A DNA stretch of 64,000 nt, from contig NZ_BAPT01000041.1 of assembly GCF_025995235.1 (NCBI RefSeq), positions 1 to 64,000 of the forward strand. Reading direction: 5' to 3'. The notes below the pieces were generated by a model. The model ran no database searches. It was given only the letters and a program-made list of their open reading frames with translations, and had not been told where the DNA came from. The first letter of the stretch is position 1, and each line of letters opens with the position of its first letter. This document shows, in pieces, positions 8,294 through 16,322 of this stretch. Source of the stretch: Ameyamaea chiangmaiensis. Its GTDB lineage: Bacteria; Pseudomonadota; Alphaproteobacteria; Acetobacterales; Acetobacteraceae. The position numbers and the translations under genes were made by a program.

Positions 8294-9799
8294 ATGCCGC
8301 TTGTGAAGAAATTTTTAAGTATCGTGATGATGTTGTCTGATATAGAGGCTGATTGGATAAAATATACCCGAATTTCTTTTCGTGCTGTCGCGTTTCTTGT
8401 CCCGCCGATGCTGGGTGCCTGCACGCTTGGCCCCACGGTGACACCTGAGCACATTTCTCTGCCGGACCGTTTCCAGACCTATGCCGGGACCGGCGTGAAC
8501 CGGCCGAAGGACGCAGGCATCCAGAGCCTGAACCGCTGGTGGCAGGCTTTTTCCGATCCCGTGCTGAACGGGCTGATCGAGCAGGCACTGGGCCATAATT
8601 ACGATCTTCAGAGTGCCGCGCAGAATGTTCTTCTGGCACGGGCCGTGCGTGACGAGACCGCGTCGGCATGGTGGCCGCAGATCGACGCGGGCATGTCGGG
8701 GGGTGATGTGCGGCTGTCGAAGGTTATCGACAACCACATGCCGCGCGTCTTCGCCCAGCCAAGACGCATCGACGTCTCGACTCTGTCCTACAGTCTGCAG
8801 GCGAGGTGGCAGATCGACCTGTTCGGGCGCATTCGCCGACGGGTCGAGCAGAAGGAACACGGCATCGATCTCATGCTCGAGGACCGGCACGCGGTGACCC
8901 TGACTGTGCTGTCGGAGCTGGCGCGCGCCTATGTGCGTCTGCGCGGAGCCCAACGTCGTCTGGCCATCGTCGAACGTTATGTCGGCATCGTGCGTCACCA
9001 GGCCGAGCGGACGCGCAGACTGTATGAACAGGGCGTCGGCACGACGCTGCAGACCGCGCAGGTGCAGGCGGATCTCGATCTCCATACGGCCCGCATCGCC
9101 GTTCTGCGCAACGAAATCGCGCGACTGCACCACGCGATCAACATCCTGACCGGCGCGATGCCGGGCACGATGCGACCGGACCTGATGCGGGCGTCGGCCA
9201 CGCCGAAGACGCCGGACCTGCCGCGCGAACTGCCGTCACGCGTGGTCGCGCGCCGTCCCGATATCCGGGCCGCCCAGCAGGCATATCAGGTTGCGCTGGC
9301 TGGGGTCGGCGCCAGCGTGGCCGATCTCTATCCCGATTTCACCATCCCGCCGACCTTCGACCCGAGTGCATCGTCGCTGTATCAGCTGTTTGACGCGCAG
9401 GCCTCAAGCTGGAGCTTCATGCTGCGGGCCGCGATTCCGGTGATGAACGGGGGCGCTCTGACCGCGCATGTTCACGCAGCGCAGGCGCAGGCCGAAGCCA
9501 GTCGGCGCGTGTATCACCAGAGCGTCCTCAACGGGCTGCGGGAAGTGCAGGACCTGATCGTGGCGCGACAGAATCATGACCGTCACCTTCGGCTTCTGCA
9601 TCACGCCACCGGCAGCAGCCATAGGGCCAGCGAACAAAGCCGCCGACTGTACGAGGCCGGGTTGACCGATATCCTGAGTTTTCTCGACGCACAGCGCGTC
9701 GCCGTGTCCGCCGAGGAACAGGAGGTGGAGGGGGAGATCGCGCGGGCCATCACCGCCATCGACTTCTTCGTCGCGATCGGGGCGGGATGGGACGTCTGA
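8294..9799 (+). CDS. NodT-family outer-membrane efflux lipoprotein (orphan)
   Basis: Outer-membrane factor of the TolC/NodT superfamily, which forms the exit duct of RND and related efflux pumps. A signal peptide ends at the lipobox LGAC, and two OEP repeats follow, with typical landmarks such as WWQAFSDPVLNGLI, RWQIDLFGRIRRRVEQ, VVARRPDIRAAQ and a C-terminal RLYEAGLTDILSFLDAQR. The segment between the second-repeat VADLYPDF and VMNGG is short compared with usual family members. The N-terminus is ambiguous: the first ATG (8294) or the ATG pair near 8330 could start the protein. The roughly 200 bases upstream and the first codons are clearly richer in A and T than the neighbours. No RND pump or adaptor gene is nearby. 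Confidence 0.88.
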   Translation: MPLVKKFLSIVMMLSDIEADWIKYTRISFRAVAFLVPPMLGACTLGPTVTPEHISLPDRFQTYAGTGVNRPKDAGIQSLNRWWQAFSDPVLNGLIEQALGHNYDLQSAAQNVLLARAVRDETASAWWPQIDAGMSGGDVRLSKVIDNHMPRVFAQPRRIDVSTLSYSLQARWQIDLFGRIRRRVEQKEHGIDLMLEDRHAVTLTVLSELARAYVRLRGAQRRLAIVERYVGIVRHQAERTRRLYEQGVGTTLQTAQVQADLDLHTARIAVLRNEIARLHHAINILTGAMPGTMRPDLMRASATPKTPDLPRELPSRVVARRPDIRAAQQAYQVALAGVGASVADLYPDFTIPPTFDPSASSLYQLFDAQASSWSFMLRAAIPVMNGGALTAHVHAAQAQAEASRRVYHQSVLNGLREVQDLIVARQNHDRHLRLLHHATGSSHRASEQSRRLYEAGLTDILSFLDAQRVAVSAEEQEVEGEIARAITAIDFFVAIGAGWDV

Positions 9800-9820
9800 G
9801 GGCCCACCCGGCCTGTTCTG

Positions 9821-10672
9821 TCAGAGGCTTTTGAGAATGGCCGCGTGATGGGCGATATGGTCGCCTATGAAGCTCTGGATGAACCAGTACGAATGGTCGT
9901 AGCCGGGGCGGCGGTTCAGCGTCAGCGCCTGACCGGATGTGCGGGCCGCGGCCTCCAGGTGATGGGGCTGTAGCTCGCGCTCCAGAAACTGGTCGCTCTC
10001 GCCCTGATCGATCATGATGGACGTCGGGTGGGTATGGCCGGCATTGAGCAATGCCGTCGCGTCCCATGCGTTCCACAGCGCCCTGTCCGGGCCGAGATAG
10101 GCGCCCAGCGCCTTCTCGCCCCACGGCACGGCGGCAGGATGGACGATCGGCGCGAAGGCCGAGATCGAACGCCAGAATCCCGGCGCCTTGAGGCCATGCA
10201 CCAGCGCGCCATGGCCGCCCATCGAATGGCCCATGATGCCCCGCCGTGCCGGATCGAGCGGGAATGCGTCCTCGACCAGACCCGGCAGCTCATCGGACAG
10301 ATACGTGCCCATGCGATAATGCGTGGCCCAAGGTTCCTGCGTCGCGTCGAGGTAGAAACCCGCCCCTGTGCCGAGGTCGTAGGACGCGTCCTCCCCCGCC
10401 ACGCCCGCGCCACGCGGGGACGTATCGGGCGCGACGAGGGCCAGACCGTGCTCGGCGGCAAAGCGCAGGGCGTTGGCCTTGATGACGAAGGTTTCCTCGG
10501 TGCAGGTCAATCCTGCCAGACAGTAAACCACTGGCACCGGTGCGGCGGCCGTCGCCCCCGGGGGGACGAAGACCGCAAAATTCGCCTTCAGCCCGAGCGC
10601 GTCGGACGCGTGGCTGTAGAGGCCGAGCGTGCCGCCGAAACACCGATGTTCGGAGCGTGTTTCGATCGTCAC
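9821..10672 (-). CDS. frmB: S-formylglutathione hydrolase
   Basis: Esterase-D family hydrolase that splits S-formylglutathione to formate and glutathione, the second step of glutathione-dependent formaldehyde oxidation. The 283-residue sequence has the nucleophile elbow GHSMGGHGA (Ser near 150), an Asp in the DQGESD segment and the His in GYDHSYWF, the expected triad. LAGLTCTEE is the conserved oxyanion-region block of this family. The start is a GTG at 10672, three bases after the stop of the S-(hydroxymethyl)glutathione dehydrogenase gene, with a GGAG inside the end of that gene serving as ribosome-binding site. The two genes therefore form a tightly linked operon. Confidence 0.95.
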   Translation of the reverse strand: MTIETRSEHRCFGGTLGLYSHASDALGLKANFAVFVPPGATAAAPVPVVYCLAGLTCTEETFVIKANALRFAAEHGLALVAPDTSPRGAGVAGEDASYDLGTGAGFYLDATQEPWATHYRMGTYLSDELPGLVEDAFPLDPARRGIMGHSMGGHGALVHGLKAPGFWRSISAFAPIVHPAAVPWGEKALGAYLGPDRALWNAWDATALLNAGHTHPTSIMIDQGESDQFLERELQPHHLEAAARTSGQALTLNRRPGYDHSYWFIQSFIGDHIAHHAAILKSL

Positions 10673-10675
10673 GGT

Positions 10676-11791
10676 TCAGAACTCCACGACGGTGCGGATG
10701 CTCTCGCCTTTGGTCATCAGGTCGAAGCCTTCGTTGATGCGGTCGAGCGGCAGCTTGTGCGTAATCAGGCTGTCGATGTCGATCTTGTTGTCCATGTACC
10801 AGTCGACGATCTTCGGCACGTCGGTCCGCCCGCGCGCGCCCCCGAAGGCCGATCCGATCCAGCGCCGTCCCGTGACCAGCTGGAAGGGACGGGTGCTGAT
10901 TTCCTGACCCGCGGCGGCGACACCGATCACCGTCGAGACGCCCCAGCCGCGATGGCAGCATTCCAGCGCCTGACGCATCAGGGTCGGATTGCCGACGCAC
11001 TCGAACGAATAATCTGCGCCCCCGCCGGTCAGTTCAACCAGGTGGCCCACCACATCGCCGTCGGGGCCCAGATCCTTGGGGTTGACGAAATGAGTCATGC
11101 CGAACTGGCGCGCCATCTCTTCGCGGGCCGGATTGATGTCGACGCCGACGATCATGTCCGCGCCCACCAGCTTGGCGCCCTGAATGACGTTCAGCCCGAT
11201 CCCACCGAGACCGAAGACGACCACGGTCGATCCCGTCTCCACCTTGGCGGTGAACAGGACGGCACCGATGCCCGTGGTGACGCCGCAACCGATATAGCAG
11301 ACCTTGTCGAACGGTGCGTCCGGCCGGATCTTGGCCAACGCGATCTCGGGCAGCACCGTATAATTGGCAAAGGTCGAGCACCCCATATAGTGCAGCACCG
11401 GCTTGCCCTTGTAGGAAAAGCGCGATGTGCCGTCCGGCATGACGCCCTTGCCCTGTGTCGCACGGATCGACGTGCACAGGTTTGTCTTGCGCGACAGACA
11501 CGACTTACATTCCCGGCATTCCGGGGTGTACAGGGGAATGACGTGGTCGCCGGGCTTCAGATGCCTGACACCCGGGCCGACCTCGACCACCACGCCGGCC
11601 CCTTCATGGCCGAGAATGGCCGGGAAAAGTCCTTCCGGGTCCGCGCCGGACAGGGTGTATTTGTCGGTGTGGCACAGGCCGGTGGCCTTGATCTCGACCA
11701 GAACTTCACCGTCCCTCGGGCCGCCGAGCTGTACGGTCTCGATCTCCAGGGGTTTGCCGGCCTCGAAGGCGACGGCTGCTCGTACGTCCAT
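10676..11791 (-). CDS. frmA: S-(hydroxymethyl)glutathione dehydrogenase / class III alcohol dehydrogenase
   Basis: Zinc enzyme oxidising S-hydroxymethylglutathione (formed spontaneously from formaldehyde and glutathione) with NAD; many homologues also reduce S-nitrosoglutathione. The 371-residue protein shows GLCHTDKYTLSG (catalytic Cys), GHEGAG, the structural zinc cluster CRECKSCLSRKTNLC, the class III hallmark GCSTFANYTV and the Rossmann motif GLGGIGLNVIQG ending in VGVDIN. The ATG at 11791 is chosen because the next residues align directly with the family; the open frame extends further upstream but carries no similarity. It is the first gene of a two-gene operon with frmB. Confidence 0.96.
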   Translation of the reverse strand: MDVRAAVAFEAGKPLEIETVQLGGPRDGEVLVEIKATGLCHTDKYTLSGADPEGLFPAILGHEGAGVVVEVGPGVRHLKPGDHVIPLYTPECRECKSCLSRKTNLCTSIRATQGKGVMPDGTSRFSYKGKPVLHYMGCSTFANYTVLPEIALAKIRPDAPFDKVCYIGCGVTTGIGAVLFTAKVETGSTVVVFGLGGIGLNVIQGAKLVGADMIVGVDINPAREEMARQFGMTHFVNPKDLGPDGDVVGHLVELTGGGADYSFECVGNPTLMRQALECCHRGWGVSTVIGVAAAGQEISTRPFQLVTGRRWIGSAFGGARGRTDVPKIVDWYMDNKIDIDSLITHKLPLDRINEGFDLMTKGESIRTVVEF

Positions 11792-12075
11792 GCTGTTGCT
11801 CGCTTCCCGATCGTTCACACTGGCCGCCGCGCGACGACCGTCATGGCGTGACCTTATAGGATCGAAAACCCGGTTCAAGGCGCGGGGCGGAACGGTTGCG
11901 AAACTTTTCGTCCGCCTTGAACGTGGCCGACATTCAGCCTCCCCGCAGCCGACACGGCGTTCACCTGCGGCCGGTCCGACAAGGCAGACCCGCGCCCGAC
12001 TCGTCCCTCGGCCGGTCGTGCCTGCGACGTCATGCGTGCCGACCCTACGCTGCGCAGGCCGAGGACGCGGACATC

Positions 12076-12420
12076 GTGAACGCCGATGCGCCGACGCGCT
12101 GCCGTTACGATGGGATCGCAATTTTAGGGGCGTTTCACCCGCTCCACGACCGGCCCGCAGGTCTGCTGGCAAAAGCGCTCGACCGTGTCGCGCGCGTGAT
12201 GGTCATCGTAGGGGCACCCGGGACGGCCCGCAGCCTGCGCTCGCCATTGTCATTCGACGAACGTGTCGGGCTGATCGGGGCCGTCGTCCCCGACGCCACG
12301 CGGCACGGACGACGGCGATCGCGCCTTTCACCGACGACCTCTATCGGCCGCTGTCCCCGGCGGTCGGCGCCGCAGGACATCGTCGCGGGGGGGGGCAGGC
12401 GACCGACATTCCGCCGAATG
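12076..12420 (+). pseudogene. Decayed nicotinamide-nucleotide adenylyltransferase (NadM/Nudix-type) remnant
   Basis: Degraded nucleotidyltransferase. From a GTG at 12076 the frame reads RYDGIAILGAFHPLHDRP, matching the NadM start (YD-x-G-x-F-Q-P-F-H-N-G-H), but the second catalytic His of the HxGH motif is lost (HDRP). Similarity continues through VMVIVGAPGTARSLRSP and the LSFDERVGLIGAVVPDA block. Near 12300 the similarity jumps to another frame (APFTDDLYRPLSPAVG, the equivalent of the P-x-x-D-x-Y-x-D segment), so there is a frameshift. A run of nine G follows at 12387-12395 and no Nudix domain remains before ilvE ends at 12450. This is the only recognisable content of the 658 bases between frmA and ilvE. 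Confidence 0.62.
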
Positions 12421-12449
12421 GCGCGATCGCGTCATCTCCCGCCATGCGC

Positions 12450-13541
12450 TCAGTCGATGGTGTGCACCCAGCCATGCGTGTCGGGCGCGGTGCCGCGCTG
12501 CACGTTGACCAAACCGTCCCGCAGTGCGCCGGTCACGGGGCCGTTGCTGCCGTCCAGACCGATGCGACACGTGCCCGCCGCGTGGCGGAACGCACCGATC
12601 GGGGTAATGACGGCCGCCGTGCCACAGGCGAACGCCTCGGTGATGCGGCCGCTTGCGGCGTCGGCATAGATCTGGTCGATGGCCAGCGGCTCTTCCACCA
12701 CGGTGTATCCCTGCTCGCGCGCCATGGTCATGACCGCGTTGCGCGTGATGCCGGGCAGGATGGTGCCCAGTGGAGGGGTAACGATCGTTTTGTCGTCGCG
12801 CACGAAGAAGATGTTCATGCCACCCATTTCCTCGACCCATTTGCGTTCCACCGCATCAAGGAACAGAACCTGGTCGCACTCGTGCTCGGACGCTTCGGCC
12901 TGCGCCAGAAGACCCGCGGCGTAGTTGCCGCCGCATTTCGCAGCACCGGTCCCGCCCGGCGCCGCGCGGGTGTAGTTCTCCGACACCCACACGTTGACGG
13001 CCTTGCCGCTGAAGTATGAGCCGACCGGCGAGGCGATGACCATAAACAGGTAGTCGCTCGAAGGCTTGACGCCGAGATAGACGCCATTGGCGAACATGAA
13101 CGGGCGCAGGTACAGGCTTTGCCCTTCACCGGTCGGGATCCATCCACGGTCGATCCGCACCAACTGGTTCACAGCCTCGACAAACAAGTCTTCGGGCAGC
13201 TGCGCCATCGCCATGCGGGCGGCGGACTGGTTGAAACGCGCGGCGTTCGCTTCCGGACGAAACAGCCGCACCACATTATCCGTGGAGCGATAGGCCTTCA
13301 TGCCTTCGAAGATTTCCTGCGCATAATGCAGGACCGACGTCGCGGGATCGAGGGACAGGGGACCGTAGGGCACGACGCGCGGGTTGTACCAGCCCTTGTC
13401 GATATTCCAGTCGATCATCACCATATGGTCGGTGAAGGCCTTGCCAAAGCCCGGGTTGGCAAGGATGGCCTCGCGCTTCGCATCGGCCACCGGATGGGCC
13501 GACCGGGTCACGGTGAAGTCGAATGTCTTGTCGCCGCTCAT
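12450..13541 (-). CDS. ilvE: Branched-chain amino acid aminotransferase
   Basis: PLP-dependent fold-type IV transaminase that makes leucine, isoleucine and valine from their 2-oxo acids with glutamate. The 363 residues fit the long (eukaryote-like, BCAT-II) subgroup: HYAQEIFEGMKAYR, LYLRPFMFA, the PLP lysine in GGTGAAKCGGNYAAGLLAQ, the FLDAVERKWVEEMGGMN block and the ACGTAAVITPIG phosphate-binding loop. GGAAGAG seven bases before the ATG at 13541 supports the start. It is monocistronic between the NMN adenylyltransferase remnant and the ABC permease, all but the remnant on the minus strand. Confidence 0.96.
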   Translation of the reverse strand: MSGDKTFDFTVTRSAHPVADAKREAILANPGFGKAFTDHMVMIDWNIDKGWYNPRVVPYGPLSLDPATSVLHYAQEIFEGMKAYRSTDNVVRLFRPEANAARFNQSAARMAMAQLPEDLFVEAVNQLVRIDRGWIPTGEGQSLYLRPFMFANGVYLGVKPSSDYLFMVIASPVGSYFSGKAVNVWVSENYTRAAPGGTGAAKCGGNYAAGLLAQAEASEHECDQVLFLDAVERKWVEEMGGMNIFFVRDDKTIVTPPLGTILPGITRNAVMTMAREQGYTVVEEPLAIDQIYADAASGRITEAFACGTAAVITPIGAFRHAAGTCRIGLDGSNGPVTGALRDGLVNVQRGTAPDTHGWVHTID

Positions 13542-13661
13542 GTGAAGGCTCTTCCTGCTTGCGTCCTCCGGCGACGCCGCAGCGGCCGGGTCGATATCGC
13601 AACATCAAGTCCCGCAATTGCCAGCGGAGGTCAAGGGTGACGCCCACTCGACAGCTCGGGC

Positions 13662-14447
13662 TCAGCGCGACGCCATCCAGCGCCCCAGAAGACGGTTCTG
13701 CACGCCTGTGGTGACGCCGAACAGGCACAGGCCGGCCAGGGTAATCAGAAACAGGGCGGCGAACATGCGCGGAATGTCCATCTGGAAGCCGGATTGCAGG
13801 ATTTCGTAGGCCAGCCCCGCGCTGTTGCCGCCGGTGCCGGCCACGAATTCGGCGACCACCGCCCCTACCAGCGCAAGACCGCTGGACACGCGCACCCCGG
13901 CCAGAAACAGCGGCAACGCGGAGGGCAGGCGCAACCGCCACAGCGTCTGCCAGCGCGTCGCGCGGTGCAGCCGGAAGTAGTCGGCAAGTCCCGGATCGAT
14001 GCTTTTCAAACCTTGCAACGTATTGGCGATGACCGGAAAAATCGCGATCAGCATTGCGCAGAGAACAAGTGCGGCGAAGGTGTTGTGCACCAGAATGACG
14101 ATCAGGGGCGCGACCGCAACGACCGGCGTGACCTGCATCACCACCACGTACGGCATCAGGCTGCGTTCGATCACGACGTTCTGCACCAAGATGAACGCGA
14201 TGACGCTGCCGATGACGATCGATAGTCCCAGCGCGGACAGCGTCACCAGCAGCGTGCTGCCCAGCGCGTGCGTCAGGGTCGGTGCATCGCGCCACAGGGC
14301 ATGGCCGATGTCGGTGGGGGCGGGCAGGACATAGGGCGGGATCGACCACGCATCGCACGCGCCCTGCCACAGCCCGAGGACGAAAAACAGCACCAGAGCG
14401 GGCCCTACGATGCCCCGGACCATCGCGCCAAACGCGCCGCCGGTCAT
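13662..14447 (-). CDS. ABC transporter permease, NitT/TauT-like
   Basis: Inner-membrane permease of 261 aa with about six hydrophobic segments and the BPD_transp_1 EAA-like loop (SIDPGLADYFRLHRATRWQT then LRLPSALPLFLAGVRVS). It resembles the SsuC/TauC/ThiX group that moves small sulfonates, nitrate or pyrimidine precursors. The ATG at 14447 overlaps the stop of the ATPase gene by four bases (ATGA), so the two subunits are translationally coupled. A longer open frame upstream of that ATG has no transporter similarity. No periplasmic binding protein gene lies near, so the substrate remains open. Confidence 0.86.
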   Translation of the reverse strand: MTGGAFGAMVRGIVGPALVLFFVLGLWQGACDAWSIPPYVLPAPTDIGHALWRDAPTLTHALGSTLLVTLSALGLSIVIGSVIAFILVQNVVIERSLMPYVVVMQVTPVVAVAPLIVILVHNTFAALVLCAMLIAIFPVIANTLQGLKSIDPGLADYFRLHRATRWQTLWRLRLPSALPLFLAGVRVSSGLALVGAVVAEFVAGTGGNSAGLAYEILQSGFQMDIPRMFAALFLITLAGLCLFGVTTGVQNRLLGRWMASR

Positions 14448-15238
14448 CGTGCCGCCTCGGCCAGCAGGCGGGTCAGATCGCGACAGATAGAGGCGAAGCG
14501 GTCGCTCAGGCGAAAATCCTCGTCGCGTGGTCCCGCGGGATCGACAGGGTATTCGGCGAAAATCCGGCCCGGGTCCGCCGCCATGACGATCACACGCGTG
14601 GACAGGAAGGCGGCCTCGGCAATGGAGTGTGTGACGAACAGCGTGGTCAGCCCCGATCGTTCGCACAGATGCACCATTTCAGTGTCGAGAGCAGTGCGGG
14701 TCAGTTCGTCCAGCGCGGCGAAAGGCTCGTCCATCAGCAGCAGCTCCGGCCCGGCGGCCAGCGCGCGCGCGATCGAGACCCGCATGCGCATCCCGCCCGA
14801 CAGGGCCGAGGGACGCAACGCCGCCACGGACTCCAGTCCCACCTTGCGAAGGGCCTGATCGACCTTCGCGTCGGCCTGCGCGCGGGGCAGACGCTCCAGA
14901 TCAAGTGGCAGGCGCACGTTCGCGGCCACGGACCGCCATGGCATCAGGGTCGCGTCCTGCGGCACGAGCGTCACCCGGTGCCCGGCCAGTCCGGCATCGA
15001 CAAACCCGCGCCCCCACCACCGCACATGGCCGGAATCGGGTTCGAGAAGATTGGCCGCCAGTTTCAGCAGCGTGCTCTTGCCGCACCCCGACGGGCCGAG
15101 AAGGGTCACGAAATCCCCCGCCGCGATGTTCAGGCTGATGGGCGCCAGCCCGCGCGGCGCGTCCGACGAGCGCCCGGCGAACATGCGGCCGGCACCATGA
15201 AAGGCAAGCAGGGGGCGTGCGGGATCGGGGCGGGTCAT
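14444..15238 (-). CDS. ABC transporter ATP-binding protein, SsuB/TauB-like
   Basis: Cytoplasmic ATPase subunit (264 aa) energising the adjacent permease. Motifs in order are Walker A GPSGCGKST, the Q-loop VPQDATLMPWRSV, signature LSGGMRMRVSIARAL, Walker B LLLMDEPFAALDE and the switch His in FVTHSIAEA. The Q-loop followed by LMPW is typical of nitrate/sulfonate/taurine-type importers. It is the first gene of a two-gene unit; the 242 bases upstream hold no gene and no riboswitch that I can recognise. The usual third component, a periplasmic binding protein, is absent. Confidence 0.88.
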   Translation of the reverse strand: MTRPDPARPLLAFHGAGRMFAGRSSDAPRGLAPISLNIAAGDFVTLLGPSGCGKSTLLKLAANLLEPDSGHVRWWGRGFVDAGLAGHRVTLVPQDATLMPWRSVAANVRLPLDLERLPRAQADAKVDQALRKVGLESVAALRPSALSGGMRMRVSIARALAAGPELLLMDEPFAALDELTRTALDTEMVHLCERSGLTTLFVTHSIAEAAFLSTRVIVMAADPGRIFAEYPVDPAGPRDEDFRLSDRFASICRDLTRLLAEAAR

Positions 15239-15480
15239 GCCGTGGCAAACATCCGGTCGGCTGGAAGGTGAGACGACGCCCCGACCCTACGCGGTGACGC
15301 GCGGCGCGACAATGCGGCCCTGATGCCCCGATGGCCGGATCGGGGATTGGCCGGGCGCACGCGGGCCTGCATGGAGAATCAGTCCCTTCCGCCCACGGCG
15401 CGTTGTGGATAGGCTTCTGGCACGCCTTTCGCCGGCCTGTTCGCCGGACGGCACGCACGGGCTTAGGGGGAACGGATCGG

Positions 15481-16299
15481 ATGACGAAGACTGAACACGG
15501 CGCACGTCGGGGACGCCGCGCGGCGGCAGGTATGCTCTCGCTTCTGGCGGTGGGCATGGCGGTGCCAACGATCGCGCATGCCAACGTGGTGCCGACCCTG
15601 GGACGCGGCAAACCCGCCATCGGGATCAGCCGCGCCATCGCCGACAACGACCGGCCGGAGCAGGACCGCAGCGCGGACGCGGCGCGCAAGCCTGCGGCCC
15701 TGCTGACGTTTGCGGGGATTCGCCCGGGCATGGCCGTGGCCGATGTGATGCCGGGGAGAGGGTATTTCACGCGTCTGTTCAGCAACGTGGTCGGCCCGAA
15801 AGGCCATGTCTATGCGATTGTGCCCGCGTGGCTGGCGCAGAAGAAGCCCACGGCGGCGGACGCGGTCAACGCGATCGCGCAGGAAGCGGCCTTCGCCAAC
15901 GTCAGCGTGTCGGTGGAGCCGCTCGAGACCCTGTCGGTCCCGCGTCCGCTCGACGTCGTGTGGACCTCGCAGAACTATCACGACATCTATTACGGCCAGA
16001 GCGCCGACGCGGCACTGGCCTTCGACAAGGCCGCTTTCGCCGCCCTTCGCCCCGGTGGTTCGCTGGTCATCGTCGATCATGTCGCACTGCCGGGCGGCGT
16101 TACCGCAGACATCGCCAAGCTGCATCGCATCGACCCGGCCATCATTCGCCAGCAGGCCGAAGCCGCCGGGTTCGTGTTCCAGACGGACAGCACGGTTCTG
16201 GCCAACCCGTCCGATCCGCACACCGTGCCGGTGTTCGATCCCTCGATCCGGGGCAAGACGGACCAAGTCGTTCTGAAATTCGTAAAGCCCGCACGGTGA
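15481..16299 (+). CDS. Exported SAM-methyltransferase-like protein (COG4798 type)
   Basis: Protein of 272 aa with a predicted Sec signal peptide (basic start, hydrophobic AAAGMLSLLAVGMAVPT, AHA cleavage site) followed by a class I methyltransferase-like domain. Visible blocks are DRPEQDRSADAARKPAALL, the motif I equivalent VADVMPGRGYFTRLFS, VYAIVPAW, the VVWTSQNYHDIYYG segment and LRPGGSLVIVDHV. These match the COG4798 predicted methyltransferases, which commonly carry signal peptides. Whether a SAM enzyme can work in the periplasm is unclear, so catalysis is not assured. The ATG at 15481 has GGGGGA about eight bases upstream. The lipase-like lipoprotein gene follows after 23 bases on the same strand, suggesting co-transcription. 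Confidence 0.75.
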   Translation: MTKTEHGARRGRRAAAGMLSLLAVGMAVPTIAHANVVPTLGRGKPAIGISRAIADNDRPEQDRSADAARKPAALLTFAGIRPGMAVADVMPGRGYFTRLFSNVVGPKGHVYAIVPAWLAQKKPTAADAVNAIAQEAAFANVSVSVEPLETLSVPRPLDVVWTSQNYHDIYYGQSADAALAFDKAAFAALRPGGSLVIVDHVALPGGVTADIAKLHRIDPAIIRQQAEAAGFVFQTDSTVLANPSDPHTVPVFDPSIRGKTDQVVLKFVKPAR

Positions 16300-16322
16300 T
16301 CGACGTGCGCGGAGGGGGTGGC

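Noticed and set aside
11896..12669. A 257-codon plus-strand open frame between frmA and ilvE
   Set aside because: Only part resembles NadM; the family similarity changes frame near 12300 and the end runs antisense through ilvE, so it is a remnant and not a working gene.
15239..15480. Possible riboswitch before the ABC transporter
   Set aside because: I found no conserved TPP, FMN, cobalamin or SAM core motif, only scattered GC hairpins.
14901..15785. A 294-codon minus-strand open frame spanning the ABC ATPase start and the exported methyltransferase
   Set aside because: It is Arg/Pro/Ala-rich with no motif and lies out of frame with, or antisense to, two well-supported genes.
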